A DNA stretch of 64,000 nt. Source: Circinella umbellata. Lineage: Eukaryota > Mucoromycota > Mucoromycetes > Mucorales > Lichtheimiaceae. Under the pieces are notes generated by a model. The model was given only the letters and a program-made list of their open reading frames with translations, was not told the origin of the DNA and searched no databases. A program made the translations under genes and the position numbers. The stretch spans positions 585,501 through 649,500 of the forward strand of contig JAIWNF010000009.1 of NCBI GenBank assembly GCA_025093555.1, written 5' to 3'. Below are positions 11,461 to 23,177 of the stretch, piece by piece (the stretch's first letter is position 1; each line of letters begins with the position of its first letter).

Positions 11461-12933
11461 GGGAGATATGCTCGTACTTGGAAAATAAGTTTTCATGTAA
11501 TTATTTTGAAGATTGGTTTTTCACTGAGCTAGATGCGTCTTTCCCTCCTTTTTTTTTTTTGGACTGGTCAAATTTTCTGACTTGCTATTTATGGAATGAA
11601 GTGCCCGATAGTTTAACCTTTTTTTTTATTTTGTCAATATGTTATAATTTACAATTTAACAATAATAAAATATCAAATCGAATCCAATTTTTTTTATTAT
11701 TATCGAATTATTAAGATTCGATCATTTTCATTATATTCGTTCTCTTTATTTATACAGAGGGAAAAAGCCGTAGATAAATTGAGTAGTTATAAATATTATC
11801 GTATTATTATCATGTTTTACAGCTATCTGTTGTGTAGGTGATTTACTCTCATCAATATACTAGTGAAACAATCATTAACATTATAAAAAGAGTTGGGTTA
11901 TATGAGTGATTTGAATCCGTAGTATACAGTTAAGTTCTATTACGATCCATGTGCAAAGGTGTTGATACGTTTCGGTCGTATAGTGTTAGAAAAATGAATA
12001 AAAAGTAATATAATTCCGAGTATATGACCCAAGAAAGAAGGATAAGTAGAAATTATTTGTGTTAATTTAATAACCAACAAAATAAATCAATCCCGATTGT
12101 AGGGTGAAAATAGAAACTAAGGGTGGGTGAACTAAGTAGTTTATTATACGTAACTTAATAGAACCTTGTAAAACTTGGTAGAACTATGTAAAGATTTGAT
12201 TAAGGAAGAAAGATGTCTTATACTTCAAGTTGATAATATATAATGAAATAATTAAAGAGAAAGAGAAAAAAAAGAGGGAGAAAGGGAAAAAGGGGTAACA
12301 GTGTGTTTTCTATAACCTTGGGATGCCAACATTTATTGCATTTAGATATTTATAATTAAAAGGGTCAATATCATAATCGAAGAAAGGAATACTTATAACA
12401 CGTATGTAGGGGATATGATTGGTCACAGGTATTAAGTGTTTCTTTCGTGTGATATGTGAAATAATGATAATGATGAAATGGGACTTTTTTGTAATGATTA
12501 TAATCAATAAATAAAAGTGCTCTACTATTTTGATAAAAAACACCTGAAAAAATTGAGAAATCTGGGAAAAAGAAGTCTGTTCTTCTTACTTACAGTTGAA
12601 AGTCTCACGCTTTCTGCTGCATTGTTATGAATAATTGTTATGTAAATTGTGATTGGGTACCTCTTATTTGTTTTTAATGCATTTCTTTATACTCGGATCA
12701 CCTTCCGTAAATTTTTCCGAAAAGAAAGAAATGTCATTTATAGATCTAAATCATCAAATTAAAAACGATAAATATATATGATCTTTAAGATTATAGTTTA
12801 GCGATGCGGAAAAAATGAAAGTGTATTTTTCTTGTATATGAATGTAAATGAATTTAAGACGTGTGTATATATTATAATAAGAAGAACAAAAGTAAAGAGG
12901 AAGACAAGGATAGAAAGAAAGAGAGAAAAAAAA
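11461..12933. other. AT-rich intergenic sequence
   Basis: About 1.5 kb right of the tandem array. A TATA-like element near 11446 precedes a 94-codon ORF (11430-11714, +) with no recognisable domain and a poly-Phe-rich composition; I do not call it. A purine-rich strip lies at 12250-12295. Confidence 0.4.
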
Positions 12934-15540
12934 TTATGATTTTTGGAATATATGAACAAGAATATCTGCTGCACGTTTTTGCGGTGAAACAGCATCTATT
13001 CGTTCACTTTCATAGGGCAATAAAAGGTCCAAATCTTGAATAAAGTTTTCTAAACCAGAGGCTCTTTCATCTGCTGTATATCGATCTAATAATAATTTCT
13101 TTCGAATGTCTTTTACATGTAAACCCGTATCATTCGTTTCCTTTGGTATTGTTGATAAATAAACTCGCAATATGTTTTTAAGCAATGGTGATGTCAAATC
13201 TAAAAATAAAAATAAAAAATTAGTTCATTATATAAAATAATTTGTTTGATTATACTACTTGTGTATGTGTTTTTTATATATACCTCCAGATACACCCTTG
13301 CCTTCCAAGATAAGTCCTTGGCCAATAACAAGTGGAGCATTTTCATTAGAGCCTTTTTGAATTATCACAACGTTATCTTGATCCAATAATGTAGCCCACC
13401 CTCGCATCTTTTCTAATCGTTCTTCTTCTGGAGCAGACTTTCTTAGAATTCCACGTAACTCTTGTAAAAATGCAATTTCGGGAGTAGTTTGTATCATGGG
13501 TGATGTACGGCGTTGTTGCTTACGTAGACTCATAGCATTATCATTACTATCATTCCCATTGTTATCATCCATAGTTGATGAATCAGCAGGAGATGATAAA
13601 GAAGAAAGCTTCTCTTCTTGTCGTGCAACGGCTTCATCGATTTTACTAGTGATAAGTTCATACATATAATTCTTGAGATCAGCTTCCTATGAATTATGTT
13701 AATGTACACATATTAGGTTATTGTATCCAAAGAAAAAGCATGTAAGTTCCAATAATTTATATATATACTCACAGTTTGAATCATTTGCTCTTGCTCTAAA
13801 CGCTTTTGTTCTTGTTCTCGTTTTTTAGCATCTTCGCGTTCTTGACGTTCTAAGGCAATGCGTTGTTGTTCTTCTTCATTTATTCTACGTCGTTTAGTTA
13901 ATTCATCTTCCTATATATTTGTTGAAAAACAAAAATTAAGTTGTTGATTATCGTTTCGACATTTTCTTATTAGTCTTATCCCCCTTCCTATCAATCCAAT
14001 ATATATATATATGTTATCACTCACCTTAATTTCTAATCGCCGACTACGCTTTCGTGGCATTTCTTCTAATTTTCTCAGTTTTTCCAACTTGGCTTGTTCA
14101 CGAACTTTTGCAGCCAATTGAGCTTCTAATGTTTCTATTACTTTTGGTGCAATTTCATGAATTTCAAGTCTAAGTGCTTTTTCGTTATGATTACGTGTTT
14201 TAGCTGAGAATCGATCAATACAGGCTTGCCACTCTTCAATCGTATCATCACAAACCTAATAATAAAACATCATATGACCATTAACATAACCTTTTCCTCT
14301 CAATAGTTAAGTATATATATTATTATTATTATCACTACTTACTAACTCAAAAGTGTAATCTGCCCCATTCAGCTGTGGCATACCCTTTTTATGTGGTAAT
14401 GGTAATTCTCTGTATAATCGTACATCTATGAAAAGAGAAAATTGAATACTAGGTTTTTTGATTTTATTTTTTATGATAACTGGTTTGTATTGATTTTTAT
14501 TACTTACTATCGAACATATAATATCGCCACCCTTCAGAATCCTCTCCAATATGTACTAGACGCTAAAGGAAACAAGAAACAGAGAAAAATGGCTATCAGA
14601 AATCAGACAAAGCATATGTCATTGTCAAATATATATTAATACATACCAGAGTTTCAGGTGTAATATCCCCACGCAAATTCATCATCTGATTCGTCTTTTC
14701 CATATCATCAATCAATGATTTCAATACACGTATTTTTTCTGGTACTGTTAAATCATATAAAGTCCAACTCTCTTTTGACTCTGTTAACAAAATATCGTCA
14801 TGATCATCATGATCCAATAAATAATCATACAAATGGCTATGCCAATTTGAAGTACTATTTAAAATCCAAGTTTGTGTTAATTATTATTGCAAGGATCCAT
14901 CTTTCTTATTAGAAGCAAAAATGGGCAGAAAAATCCCACACAAGAAAATATTTACTTTGTTTGTCGACTCTGGATATGTTTCAATAAAACGGTAAATGTT
15001 CGTTCGAGCAGTTGATGTGGTGTATTATTGATTTGATTTGCGTTTGTAGTATTATCAAGAACAAGTCTGTTGTTTATTTCTTCTGCAAGAAAACTGCCTT
15101 GAGATCGTGCAAAAGTTGGAGTTGGTTTGGCAACCGTCAAAGCATTCTCGAGTGATTCGATGGTAATAGCGGGAAGCTTTAAATATGATCCGAACAACGA
15201 GAGAAATTGATAGCAATATAAAAACTTCCAAGATGAATGTAAAATTTGTTCTATATAAGCATTTGATATATATAAGTTGTTAATGATAGAATGGATTAAG
15301 AGAGTTGTTCGGTACTCAACGATTATGAAATTGTTGTCATGGTTTACCTGGCGAGGACGCGTCTGTTACCGAGATACTGGGTGGCGTTGGTTTCGTTGGA
15401 GTTTTTGTAGGTGGTGCTGCCTTTTTTTTTGTTCCATTTGGTTTATTGGTTTTAATTGTCTTAGTTACTTTGGTGGTAGGTTTAGTTTTCTTTATATTAG
15501 TAGATCGATTGGTTTTTCTAAGAGATTTATTAGCTGCCAT
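12934..15540 (-). CDS. DDT/WHIM-domain chromatin protein (CECR2/RSF1/ISWI-partner type)
   Basis: Likely nuclear subunit that links an ISWI-type remodeller to nucleosomes. Nine exons (minus strand): 15540-15348, 15250-14956, 14836-14647, 14562-14508, 14425-14343, 14255-14025, 13910-13773, 13686-13284, 13199-12934, giving 617 aa with every phase consistent. Residues 1-64 are Lys/Thr/Pro-rich. The DDT domain starts at about 68 (SSWKFLYCYQFLSLF, LKLPAITIESLENAL). A WHIM1-like LTVPEKIRVLKSLIDDM lies near 192-208 and a WHIM2-like IGEDSEGWRYYMFDNVRLYREL near 230-255. After that come a coiled coil rich in Lys/Glu/Arg (about 300-400), a disordered acidic stretch and a helical C-terminus. No bromodomain or PHD finger is present, so the exact orthologue is open. 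Confidence 0.85.
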
Positions 15541-17459
15541 TCTTATAAAATGTCAAATATTTTTATAACATTAAAGAATAAAAAAAAAAAAAAAAAGAAA
15601 AAAAAAATCGCGACGCGCTTATTTTCTGTTTTGTTAAACTGGCGACATTCGCGGTTAGTTGTTACTTTTTCTGGTAAGCGTGATAGTAACAATTGTGGCA
15701 CTTGTTTATCCTTATTATGCTTATTGTTCTTATTGTTCTATTCTTTTATTATATTATTATATTACTCTTATTGCCCTTATTACCATTTTTATCTTTATTA
15801 TTAATGCTATTATTTATTATCAAACATAACTATGATTATTTTTCTACGTAATCAATAAAAAACTAGGGGGTGTCAAACAGATTGAAAATAAATTGAGGAG
15901 ACTTTTACGTTTACTGTTATAGTTACAGTTATTACTTCACTGGATGATAAAGAGGCTTTGGTGGGAAGGGAGAAGGAGCAATAAAGGTGGCGAGGAGAAC
16001 TTAAAAAGAAAGGAAACTAGGAGATATGTAAAAGTATATTTATACCACACGAAAGTATAAAGGAATACGAAGAATCGTGGACATTAAAGTTTATAAGCAG
16101 GGTCGTTATCCATTATCCATTTATATGCATACACACAGGTATATTCCTAATGATTTACAATCGAATTATTTTAATAGTACTAATATACAAGGGTTCCCGC
16201 AAAGTTGAAAATACTCATGCTCAAGCATAAAATTACAGCACACCCAAAGTGAAAAATAATCTGTTGTAATGGAAATGAAATGAATGGATGAACACAGGAA
16301 CCTGAGGATGTGTGAAAAAGTCCGATGCATAAATATTCTGTCGTTAAAGCATGATGTAATATGACAAGGTAGTAGTAGTAATACAATAAACCAACTTCTG
16401 CTACTTCGAATCAAAGATACTACACCATCCATGAAATAATAGAGAAAAATAAGTTAGTGGTGGGAGTTTATATTGTGAATTTTACGTATAGAATTAAAAA
16501 ACCAACTTTCTTACGATCCTCCAACTTTTTAGATGTACATACAAGGAGAGAAAGGTTCCTAAAAGCTGTACAGATTAACTTTATTCTATATTCTCGAATT
16601 GTACCTTTAGGATATAAACTAATATATATGTACTACATATAATTAAAAATACTCAAATGTGTTATTTATTATTGCTTTGCTGGTGGTATATTATTATATC
16701 AATCATCTTTCAAGATAAGATCTTCAACTCATCGATTTAGTACGTAGCTGGCAAAGAACTGAAGCACAGAAGAAAAAAAAAGTAAGTCTCTTACGTATAT
16801 CGCTAGTTAATGCTAGTAAATTATTATACAAAAAAAAAACGTTGAATTAAGTTTACACAACGTAAAATTGGAAAAATGATCGTCTTTTTTTTAATCAAAC
16901 CAATTTAGTACCAAGCGCCAAGATACGATATATAAAAAAAAATAGGAGTTCCGGTAGACTTTTCGATTCCTTTCTCTATCCCTCTCTCTTTCTCTATCGA
17001 CCTTTCTATCGATCTTTCTATCCATCCCTCTTTCGAACACAGGAACGTACAATGACCTACATATATGGTGTGGCTTTGTTGCCGATTAAACCCCCCCCCA
17101 GCAAAGAACCTTAAACTCTTTTGAACTTATTTGGTTGGTATTTGTGTAGATCTACTTTAAACTTTTCTCAAACTACGAGTCATGTAAATCTTACGTAGAA
17201 GCGATAGGAGAATAATACTAAAAGAAACAACTAACAGGATACAATATACTTGCATAAATAGTAACAGAGAGTTTTTTTAGGGAGTATTTAAAAATAACCC
17301 TGTCAATAAACTATATCTGGCTATTTTTTGTGCATATACCTATTTAAGTTGAGAGGGAGACAAAAAGTAAAAAAAAAAAAAAAAATATATAAAATCCGTG
17401 CTCTCCTTTTCTTGCAGCTACTGTATTCCTCTTTCATTTTCTTCTAATTAACAATAGTT
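15541..17459. promoter_or_regulatory. Divergent intergenic region between the DDT gene and the secreted-protein gene
   Basis: About 1.9 kb, AT-rich, with long A runs (15580-15607, 17368-17385) and a CT-rich strip at 16972-17032. It must hold both promoters. Nothing coding is supported; ORFs at 16166-16432 (-) and 16457-16642 (+) lack domains. Confidence 0.4.
17386..17394 (+). promoter_or_regulatory. TATA box of the small secreted protein gene
   Basis: TATATAAAA, 66 bp upstream of the ATG, followed by a pyrimidine-rich leader (ctctccttttcttgcag). This arrangement fits a strongly regulated fungal gene. Confidence 0.55.
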
Positions 17460-17759
17460 ATGGTGAAATCGGGATTTTTAGTGGCAGCTGTCACTTGCGT
17501 GTTGCTTTTTGCTTCATCAAATCAAGTCAATGCTGACGATCAAGCTAAATGCAAGTGTGAAAATGACTTCACTGTAAATACGCAATACTGTTGCCAGGGA
17601 TTATATGGAGAATATCGAGAAGGTGGTAATGATTGCTTATTCCCTACCCGAGATCCATACCCTCAAAGCAATTTCTTGGGATGTTGTCGGGAGAAAAATC
17701 TAAATGCTTTTGGCGATCTTGAAGACTCGGAGCATTTTTTCGGTCAATGTGGCGACTAA
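17460..17759 (+). CDS. Small secreted cysteine-rich protein
   Basis: Unidentified 99-aa single-exon protein. Residues 1-25 form a clear signal peptide (MVKSGFLVAAVTCVLLFASS, cleavage expected after the NADD/VNA region). The mature part of about 74 aa carries eight cysteines: two in KCKC, a CC pair in YCCQG, one in NDCLF, a second CC pair in GCCREK, and one in GQCGD near the C-terminus. That spacing suggests four disulphides. It is acidic and has no hydrophobin spacing or obvious enzyme motif. A TATA box lies upstream and an AATAAA-like signal near 18006. It may be an effector-like or cell-surface protein; no function is assigned. Confidence 0.8.
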   Translation: MVKSGFLVAAVTCVLLFASSNQVNADDQAKCKCENDFTVNTQYCCQGLYGEYREGGNDCLFPTRDPYPQSNFLGCCREKNLNAFGDLEDSEHFFGQCGD

Positions 17760-18154
17760 AAACGATATGGTAAGATATCACTTTGAATTCTGGTTAATGC
17801 TTTTATATAGGGCAAACATAACTAATCTGCTGCGATAGCCGCATATCTGTTCATTTTGTTAGATAATGTAAATCTCATTTTTCCGCTTTCCCAAAATTCA
17901 CTGTCTTCGTTTATTTATTTATGAATCATCATCAGTGGCATACATAAAATAATTTATTGTCAGTAACTTCATATTACACTCATTTCATATTCATAATTTA
18001 TATTAAATAAAGTTATAATTCTAAATAAAAAAAAAAAACATGTCATTTTATTTCTCATCATCGTTTTAAAAAGTAACCACGCAAAGACGTACGTATGGTT
18101 TATTATAATTGTAAATTATATGTGCCAATATGTAATGAAAAGATTATTGTTCTT

Positions 18155-18813
18155 TTAATTATAGAAATATTTAACACTAACAATTGATACAATCAATACC
18201 AATACAGGAAGAATTAAACCGGTAATTGTACTAAAAGAAATTTCCAAATTATTTACATTATTAAATCACGCCATATATATAAAAGAAAAAAAGACAAATT
18301 TACCTCGTGTTTGTACTTGCTCTACCATCTTTTGATGAAAATGGTTTGGCAGCAGGTATAGGTTTCTTGATAGTTTCTCGAACACACTAATAATTATCAA
18401 TATAAGTTCATATAATTTCCATCGTTTCTTTTTTAACAATAAAGGTTATGGTATTTACTTTTGGATCTAAATCGCCAACATAATATTTTTCAAGTAATTC
18501 TCTAGCATCATCTGAATGTCCAATATCTTCAAATGCTTCAGTAGCATCTCTACCTCCTTCATCCATTAATACGTCTTCACCTCCGGGGTGCTATATATAT
18601 ATAAATATATGTGTGTGTGTATATCAGGTCAACAGCAGCACACAAGAGGATACTTTAGGATTAATATGATAATATTAGGAAAAGAGAGAGAGAGAGAAGG
18701 AGAGAGAGATATTTTACCTCATTCAAAAAAGGTGTAATATTATAAACTTTGTTATGAACAACTACATAAAGATCATTTCGTTTGTTATGTTTACTAATTT
18801 CTTCGTAATCCAT
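18155..18813 (-). CDS. Cytochrome b5, microsomal, tail-anchored
   Basis: Haem protein that passes electrons from NADH/NADPH reductases to ER desaturases and related enzymes. Four exons (minus strand): 18813-18718, 18590-18459, 18386-18304, 18230-18155, giving 128 aa. The core shows [25 protein letters not shown] with haem ligand His33 in HPGG, and the second ligand His57 in [12 protein letters not shown], then YYVGDL. A Lys/Pro linker leads to a C-terminal membrane anchor ([21 protein letters not shown]). The exons are too short for simple ORF callers. The gene is convergent with the secreted-protein gene and divergent from DDRGK1, whose start is only 236 bp away, so the two may share a promoter region. 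Confidence 0.95.
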
Positions 18814-19049
18814 GATGACAAGTTGAAAAGAAAAAAAAAGGAATGCAGAATGAATCTGAAGAGAGGTTACAGAAAAAAAAAAAAAGGAAATCCGTGATCT
18901 CCATGTGCTGGAGATGATTGTACCACCTACTTTCTTTAGATTATTTTGGTTGTTATTTTATACACCAGTAAATTCACCTGGATCTCTCCACCCTCTTTCT
19001 CATTCCTTCTCTCACCTCTCTTTTATTATTATTATTATAAATAACAGAA
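18814..19049. promoter_or_regulatory. Short divergent promoter region (cytochrome b5 / DDRGK1)
   Basis: 236 bp separate the two ATGs. It contains an A13 run, a CT-rich strip just before the DDRGK1 start and an (ATT)n run at about 19024-19038. Confidence 0.45.
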
Positions 19050-20335
19050 ATGGTTAACAATAATGATGTATGGGTTATTATGATACCCATTGCTCTTTGT
19101 TTATTGGGAATCTTACTATTATTAGAGATACGCGAACGCCTTCAATCTGATTCTGGAGGTAAAACACAAGTTTAGCTGCGTAACAATAATTCTGGGGACT
19201 TATGCATTCTAACAATACTACATTCTTTGTTTTATTTTTCGTTATTTTCTAAAATATAGCTGGGAACATTATATCGTTACAACAAGCACTCGATGAGAAT
19301 GACAGTGATTCAGAACTATTGGAGAATTATGTTGAAGAAGTAGCGAGAACAGTGGAAGAGGACGATAATAATGGAGAAGGTTCTTCTACAGCTGTACACG
19401 TTAAAAAAATTGGAAAAAAGAAAGGAGAAAAACTAAAGAGAAAAGAACAAATGCGACAATATCACGAAGTAAGAAATGATGATGGGGATAGAATTTATTT
19501 TACAAATTGAAGGTCTTATATGTTATATGTATGTATAGTATATGAATCACCAACGAGATTTACGAAGAGCTCAAGATGAAGTGTTAGAAGAAGAGTTTAG
19601 ACGAAAAAAGGATGAAGAAGCAATTCGAAGGGCTGATGAGGTAAATTATTTTCATGCGGATTGAAAGGAGTGTTGTTTTCTGTTATTAATATGAAAATGT
19701 GGATCGATAGAGTGACCGTCGTAGAAAAGCAAAGGAAAAGAAAGCTAAACAAGAAGAAAAAGAACGAGTGAAACGAGAAAAAGCGGAAGAAAAAGAAGCT
19801 AAAAAGAAACGTAGTAGATTTGATAAATACAGTGGACGTATTGCAGATACAGTAAAGGTAATAAGTAGTATTTTTTTTTTATTTACTATTTGGTATCTAT
19901 TTAAAAAGCATTCATTAATAATGAAAAGCATCATTTATATTATACAGCGACTTAAAATATGTACTATGGAAACATTAGCAAAAACTTCAGGAATTTCACA
20001 AGAGGTTAGTAAGATTGTATGAAATAAATGAAAAGGATATTGGATTATGATTTTTTTTTTTTAAAAAAAAACAACCATCAATAAACTTCTTCACTGTACA
20101 ATGTAATGAAATGATGTGACATATTGTATATATATATTTCTAGGAGGCGACGAATATTCTAAAAGAATTATGTGCCACATCCCCAGAATTCCGATTATCG
20201 TTATGGTCAGGATCAACGTTCATGTTTGTTACAGAGGATGATTATGCAAATCTGAGTGCATATTTGGAAAACAATGGCAAGGTATCGATAAAACATGCTA
20301 GTCATGACATTTTAGCCATATTACAAGGAAAATAA
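19050..20335 (+). CDS. DDRGK1: DDRGK domain-containing protein 1 (UFMylation adaptor)
   Basis: ER-membrane protein that in animals and plants anchors the UFL1 ligase and is itself UFMylated. Six exons: 19050-19158, 19260-19468, 19539-19640, 19711-19857, 19948-20004, 20144-20335, giving 271 aa. An N-terminal membrane helix (VWVIMIPIALCLLGILLLLEI) is followed by an acidic stretch, then a long basic/acidic coiled coil (YMNHQRDLRRAQDEVLEEEF, KEKKAKQEEKERVKREKAEE). A winged-helix/PCI-like C-terminus completes it (RLKICTMETLAKTSGISQEE, then SLWSGSTFMFVTEDDYANLS). Length and order match the family. The gene is convergent with the ankyrin gene, with only 67 bp between stops. Its presence is informative because the UFM1 system is absent from most studied fungi. 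Confidence 0.9.
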
Positions 20336-20402
20336 ACGAGAAGAACAATTATGGAAAATGAATGAAGGAAAAAAAAAAGAGGAAAAGAAGGGAAGGGGAA
20401 AA

Positions 20403-21871
20403 CTAAATATGTAATTTGGAAATGACATCTTTTAAACTTGTCATGATTTCAAGATCATCATCATTATTATTGTTATCTTGAGATGCTCCTTCTTGTAATC
20501 CAATAGAAGATAGTTTTGATGCAAGTTCATCTAGTTCACGCGTCACGTTTTCATTTGTATGACTTGAATGTTCTTTGGGTGTTGAAAAGTATCTAAGTAA
20601 TTTAATTATCTGTATATATAATAAATAAACATATTAGAAATAAATATACCTCCATTTTATATACATAAATAAATCATAACATATATGATTGATTTTGTCT
20701 TACCTGTACAATTTGATCCATACAAACTTCACGTTGTCTTGTTTCATTATGATCTTTGTTTTTTTGTTGCCGTTGTGTAATAAGTAAATCAAGACGCGAT
20801 TGTGCTAAACTAAGTGGTGATCTGGTATTAGCACGTTGTTGTACGGGGGCTGGTAGACCATCATCATTAGTATCATCATCATCACCATCCATCTTCATCA
20901 TAGTCGGTTTTGCTGATGAAAAAGAAGGTTGTGTCACATGTGCGCCTGGATTTTGAAAAAAAAAAAGTATTAAGTTTGAATTATGTAATCTAACTTTGTA
21001 TTACAATCACATACACGGACACACAAACACACAGAGAGGGTAGACATCGTATCATCATTTTATCTTACCTGCTTCCAGTAATGCCAATACTGTATCAAAA
21101 TTATTAGAAATCACAGCCAAATCAAGTGGTTTATTACCAATAACATCACCCACTGGATTGTTTACATCAGCTCCCCATCGTATTAATACACGAACTACAT
21201 CTGCTTTTCCTGCTGCACAAGCAACAAGCAAAGGTGTTCGGAGTTTTGAGTCACGCACCATATCAGGATTAACATTAGGTTTGGTATGAGCAAGCAAATG
21301 GCTCACTATAATATAAATTTTATTGTTATACTGTGGTGCGCATTTATTATTACAATTCTCCCCAACGCCCTCCCCCCATAATTTATTATGATGGTTATCA
21401 TTTGTACTTTTTCTCCCAAATTCTCACTTTCCCTCTTATTTCATATTAATGATAATGAAATAACATTTATATATATATTCAATACAAAACTAACAAAAAC
21501 TAAATAATTATAAAAGAAAAAAAAATGGGCTTACCTCTATCAACATCACCTTTTGAACAAGCTGTCATAAGGTCTTCACGTTCTCGATTATTAACAAACA
21601 AGTTTTTTAGTTTGGTTGTTACTTGTTTTGTTGTAGTTTTTCGATCCTGGTAAGAGCTGATGCGGTTAAAAGTTGTTTTACGAATGACATCACCTGGCCT
21701 CCTTGCTTCTGATAATGCTGGTGACATGTGTTGAGTTGGACTGGGTCCATAATGAATGGCATAAGAATGATTTGATAACGGTCCATGATTATGATGTTGA
21801 TGATGATCAGTAGATCTTGGTGTTGGAGGAGTTGTTGTGTCTGTAGTTGTGCTTTTATTGCCTGTATACAT
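20403..21871 (-). CDS. Ankyrin-repeat protein (ANKRD54-like)
   Basis: Four exons (minus strand): 21871-21535, 21305-21069, 20945-20704, 20609-20403, giving 340 aa. Residues 1-90 are disordered (Thr/Pro/His-rich). The ankyrin block spans about 95-190: REDLMTACSKGDVD, then LRTPLLVACAAGKADVVRVLI and RWGADVN, then NKPLDLAVISNNFDTVLALLEAGA. A Gln/Arg-rich coil follows, and the C-terminus is a helical, acidic tail. The start at 21871 is preferred to an upstream in-frame ATG (22057), because that extension is a poly-Phe/Ser stretch resembling a leader. The repeat arrangement recalls ANKRD54, a small adaptor, but orthology is not proven. Likely a protein-protein scaffold. Confidence 0.82.
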
Positions 21872-23177
21872 ATTTTTTGTTTTGCTAAAAAAAGTAAAAG
21901 GGAGAAAAGAAGGGGGGGAGGAAATAGGGTAGAAAAATGAAATAAAAATAAAAAAGAGGGTAATATATATATATGGAATTGGTCCCCCGAGTGTTATTTT
22001 TTTTTTCCTTTTGCTGTTGCACTTTGATAGCCACGAATCTTGTAGTGTATCAATCAATCCTGTTAATAAACATTACAATGTGACATGATATAATAAAAGT
22101 TTACTATCATTCCCTTTATATGACAAATTAGCATTTTATTTTATCCATCAGAGAATTATAATGCTGAATAGGCATGTGGGAAGTAATAAATATGAAACAA
22201 AATTTCTTTGTATTATCGCCTAACTGTAAACCAATGACCAATGAAATTATTAAACTGCATGTATACCTATTTTATCATGAAAATTCAAAACATTCATTAA
22301 TCAACCGTGGTAACCCCTATTATTGATGTTGCTATTAACAACGAAAAGCTTTTTATTTATTTAGGGAAAGTACTACCCATACCCACGGTTGCCGTGGGAA
22401 CTTATACGTCGATCACTTTACTATAGACTTTTTTTTTTTTTGACAACTCCAATTATTACACCAAAAACGTATTTCTATGCAAGTTTGGTCGTTTAGGATA
22501 AATGTGTGCACATATGTGGAACCTTTTATTTCAATCAAGTTGTATATTATACATTTATATATTTTTTTCGGATTCACATGAAAACGCCGCTTTTTTGATA
22601 AATCAGGTTACTATTTTTTACAACCAGTTTTACAATAAAAGAGGTATTAGTAGCATTATTGACATTATGCTGATGGTTGTGATCCTTGCTTTATATATAA
22701 CCTTTTTTTTTTATACATAAAACGGTTTTGATAATAGATATAATTCAACTTGATGTTTATTAAATTTACACAAATTCCCCCTTATCAAACTTTCATAACA
22801 GTAAATGGTATTACAAACATCAGTTACGGATGGGTTAAGTATATATTATCATATTAACACTGACACTCTTTCCAATGGTTATTGATCACGTGAATACGAA
22901 TGGTATATTACAATAATAAAAACAAAATAACAAACAATTTACTATTTGTTTTTAAAATTGATAGAAACCTGTCAGTTGAACCGAAAAAAAAAATGGCGAA
23001 GAACAAGAACAAGAATCAAAAATAGGTAGGAAAGATGAGCGCGCGCGTGACTCAAAAAGATTTCTTTGGCATAAAGTCAGATTTATTTGGTTCTTGATTC
23101 TTTTTTTTTCCTCCCTCTTCCTTTCTTTTCATCCCATTTTTAATTTTTTTTCCAACATAATATATGACATTTTTATT
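21872..23177. promoter_or_regulatory. Divergent intergenic region (ankyrin gene / GDSL lipase)
   Basis: About 1.3 kb, AT-rich, with no supported exon. It carries a GCGCGCGC patch at about 23038-23047 and a pyrimidine-rich strip (23098-23130) just before the lipase start. Confidence 0.4.

Noticed and set aside
21872..22057. N-terminal extension of the ankyrin protein
   Set aside because: In frame, but poly-Phe/Ser-like and unlike the rest of the protein; better read as 5' leader.
23094..23177. Upstream ATG of the GDSL lipase
   Set aside because: Would place about 28 residues before the signal peptide; the ATG at 23178 starts directly with it.
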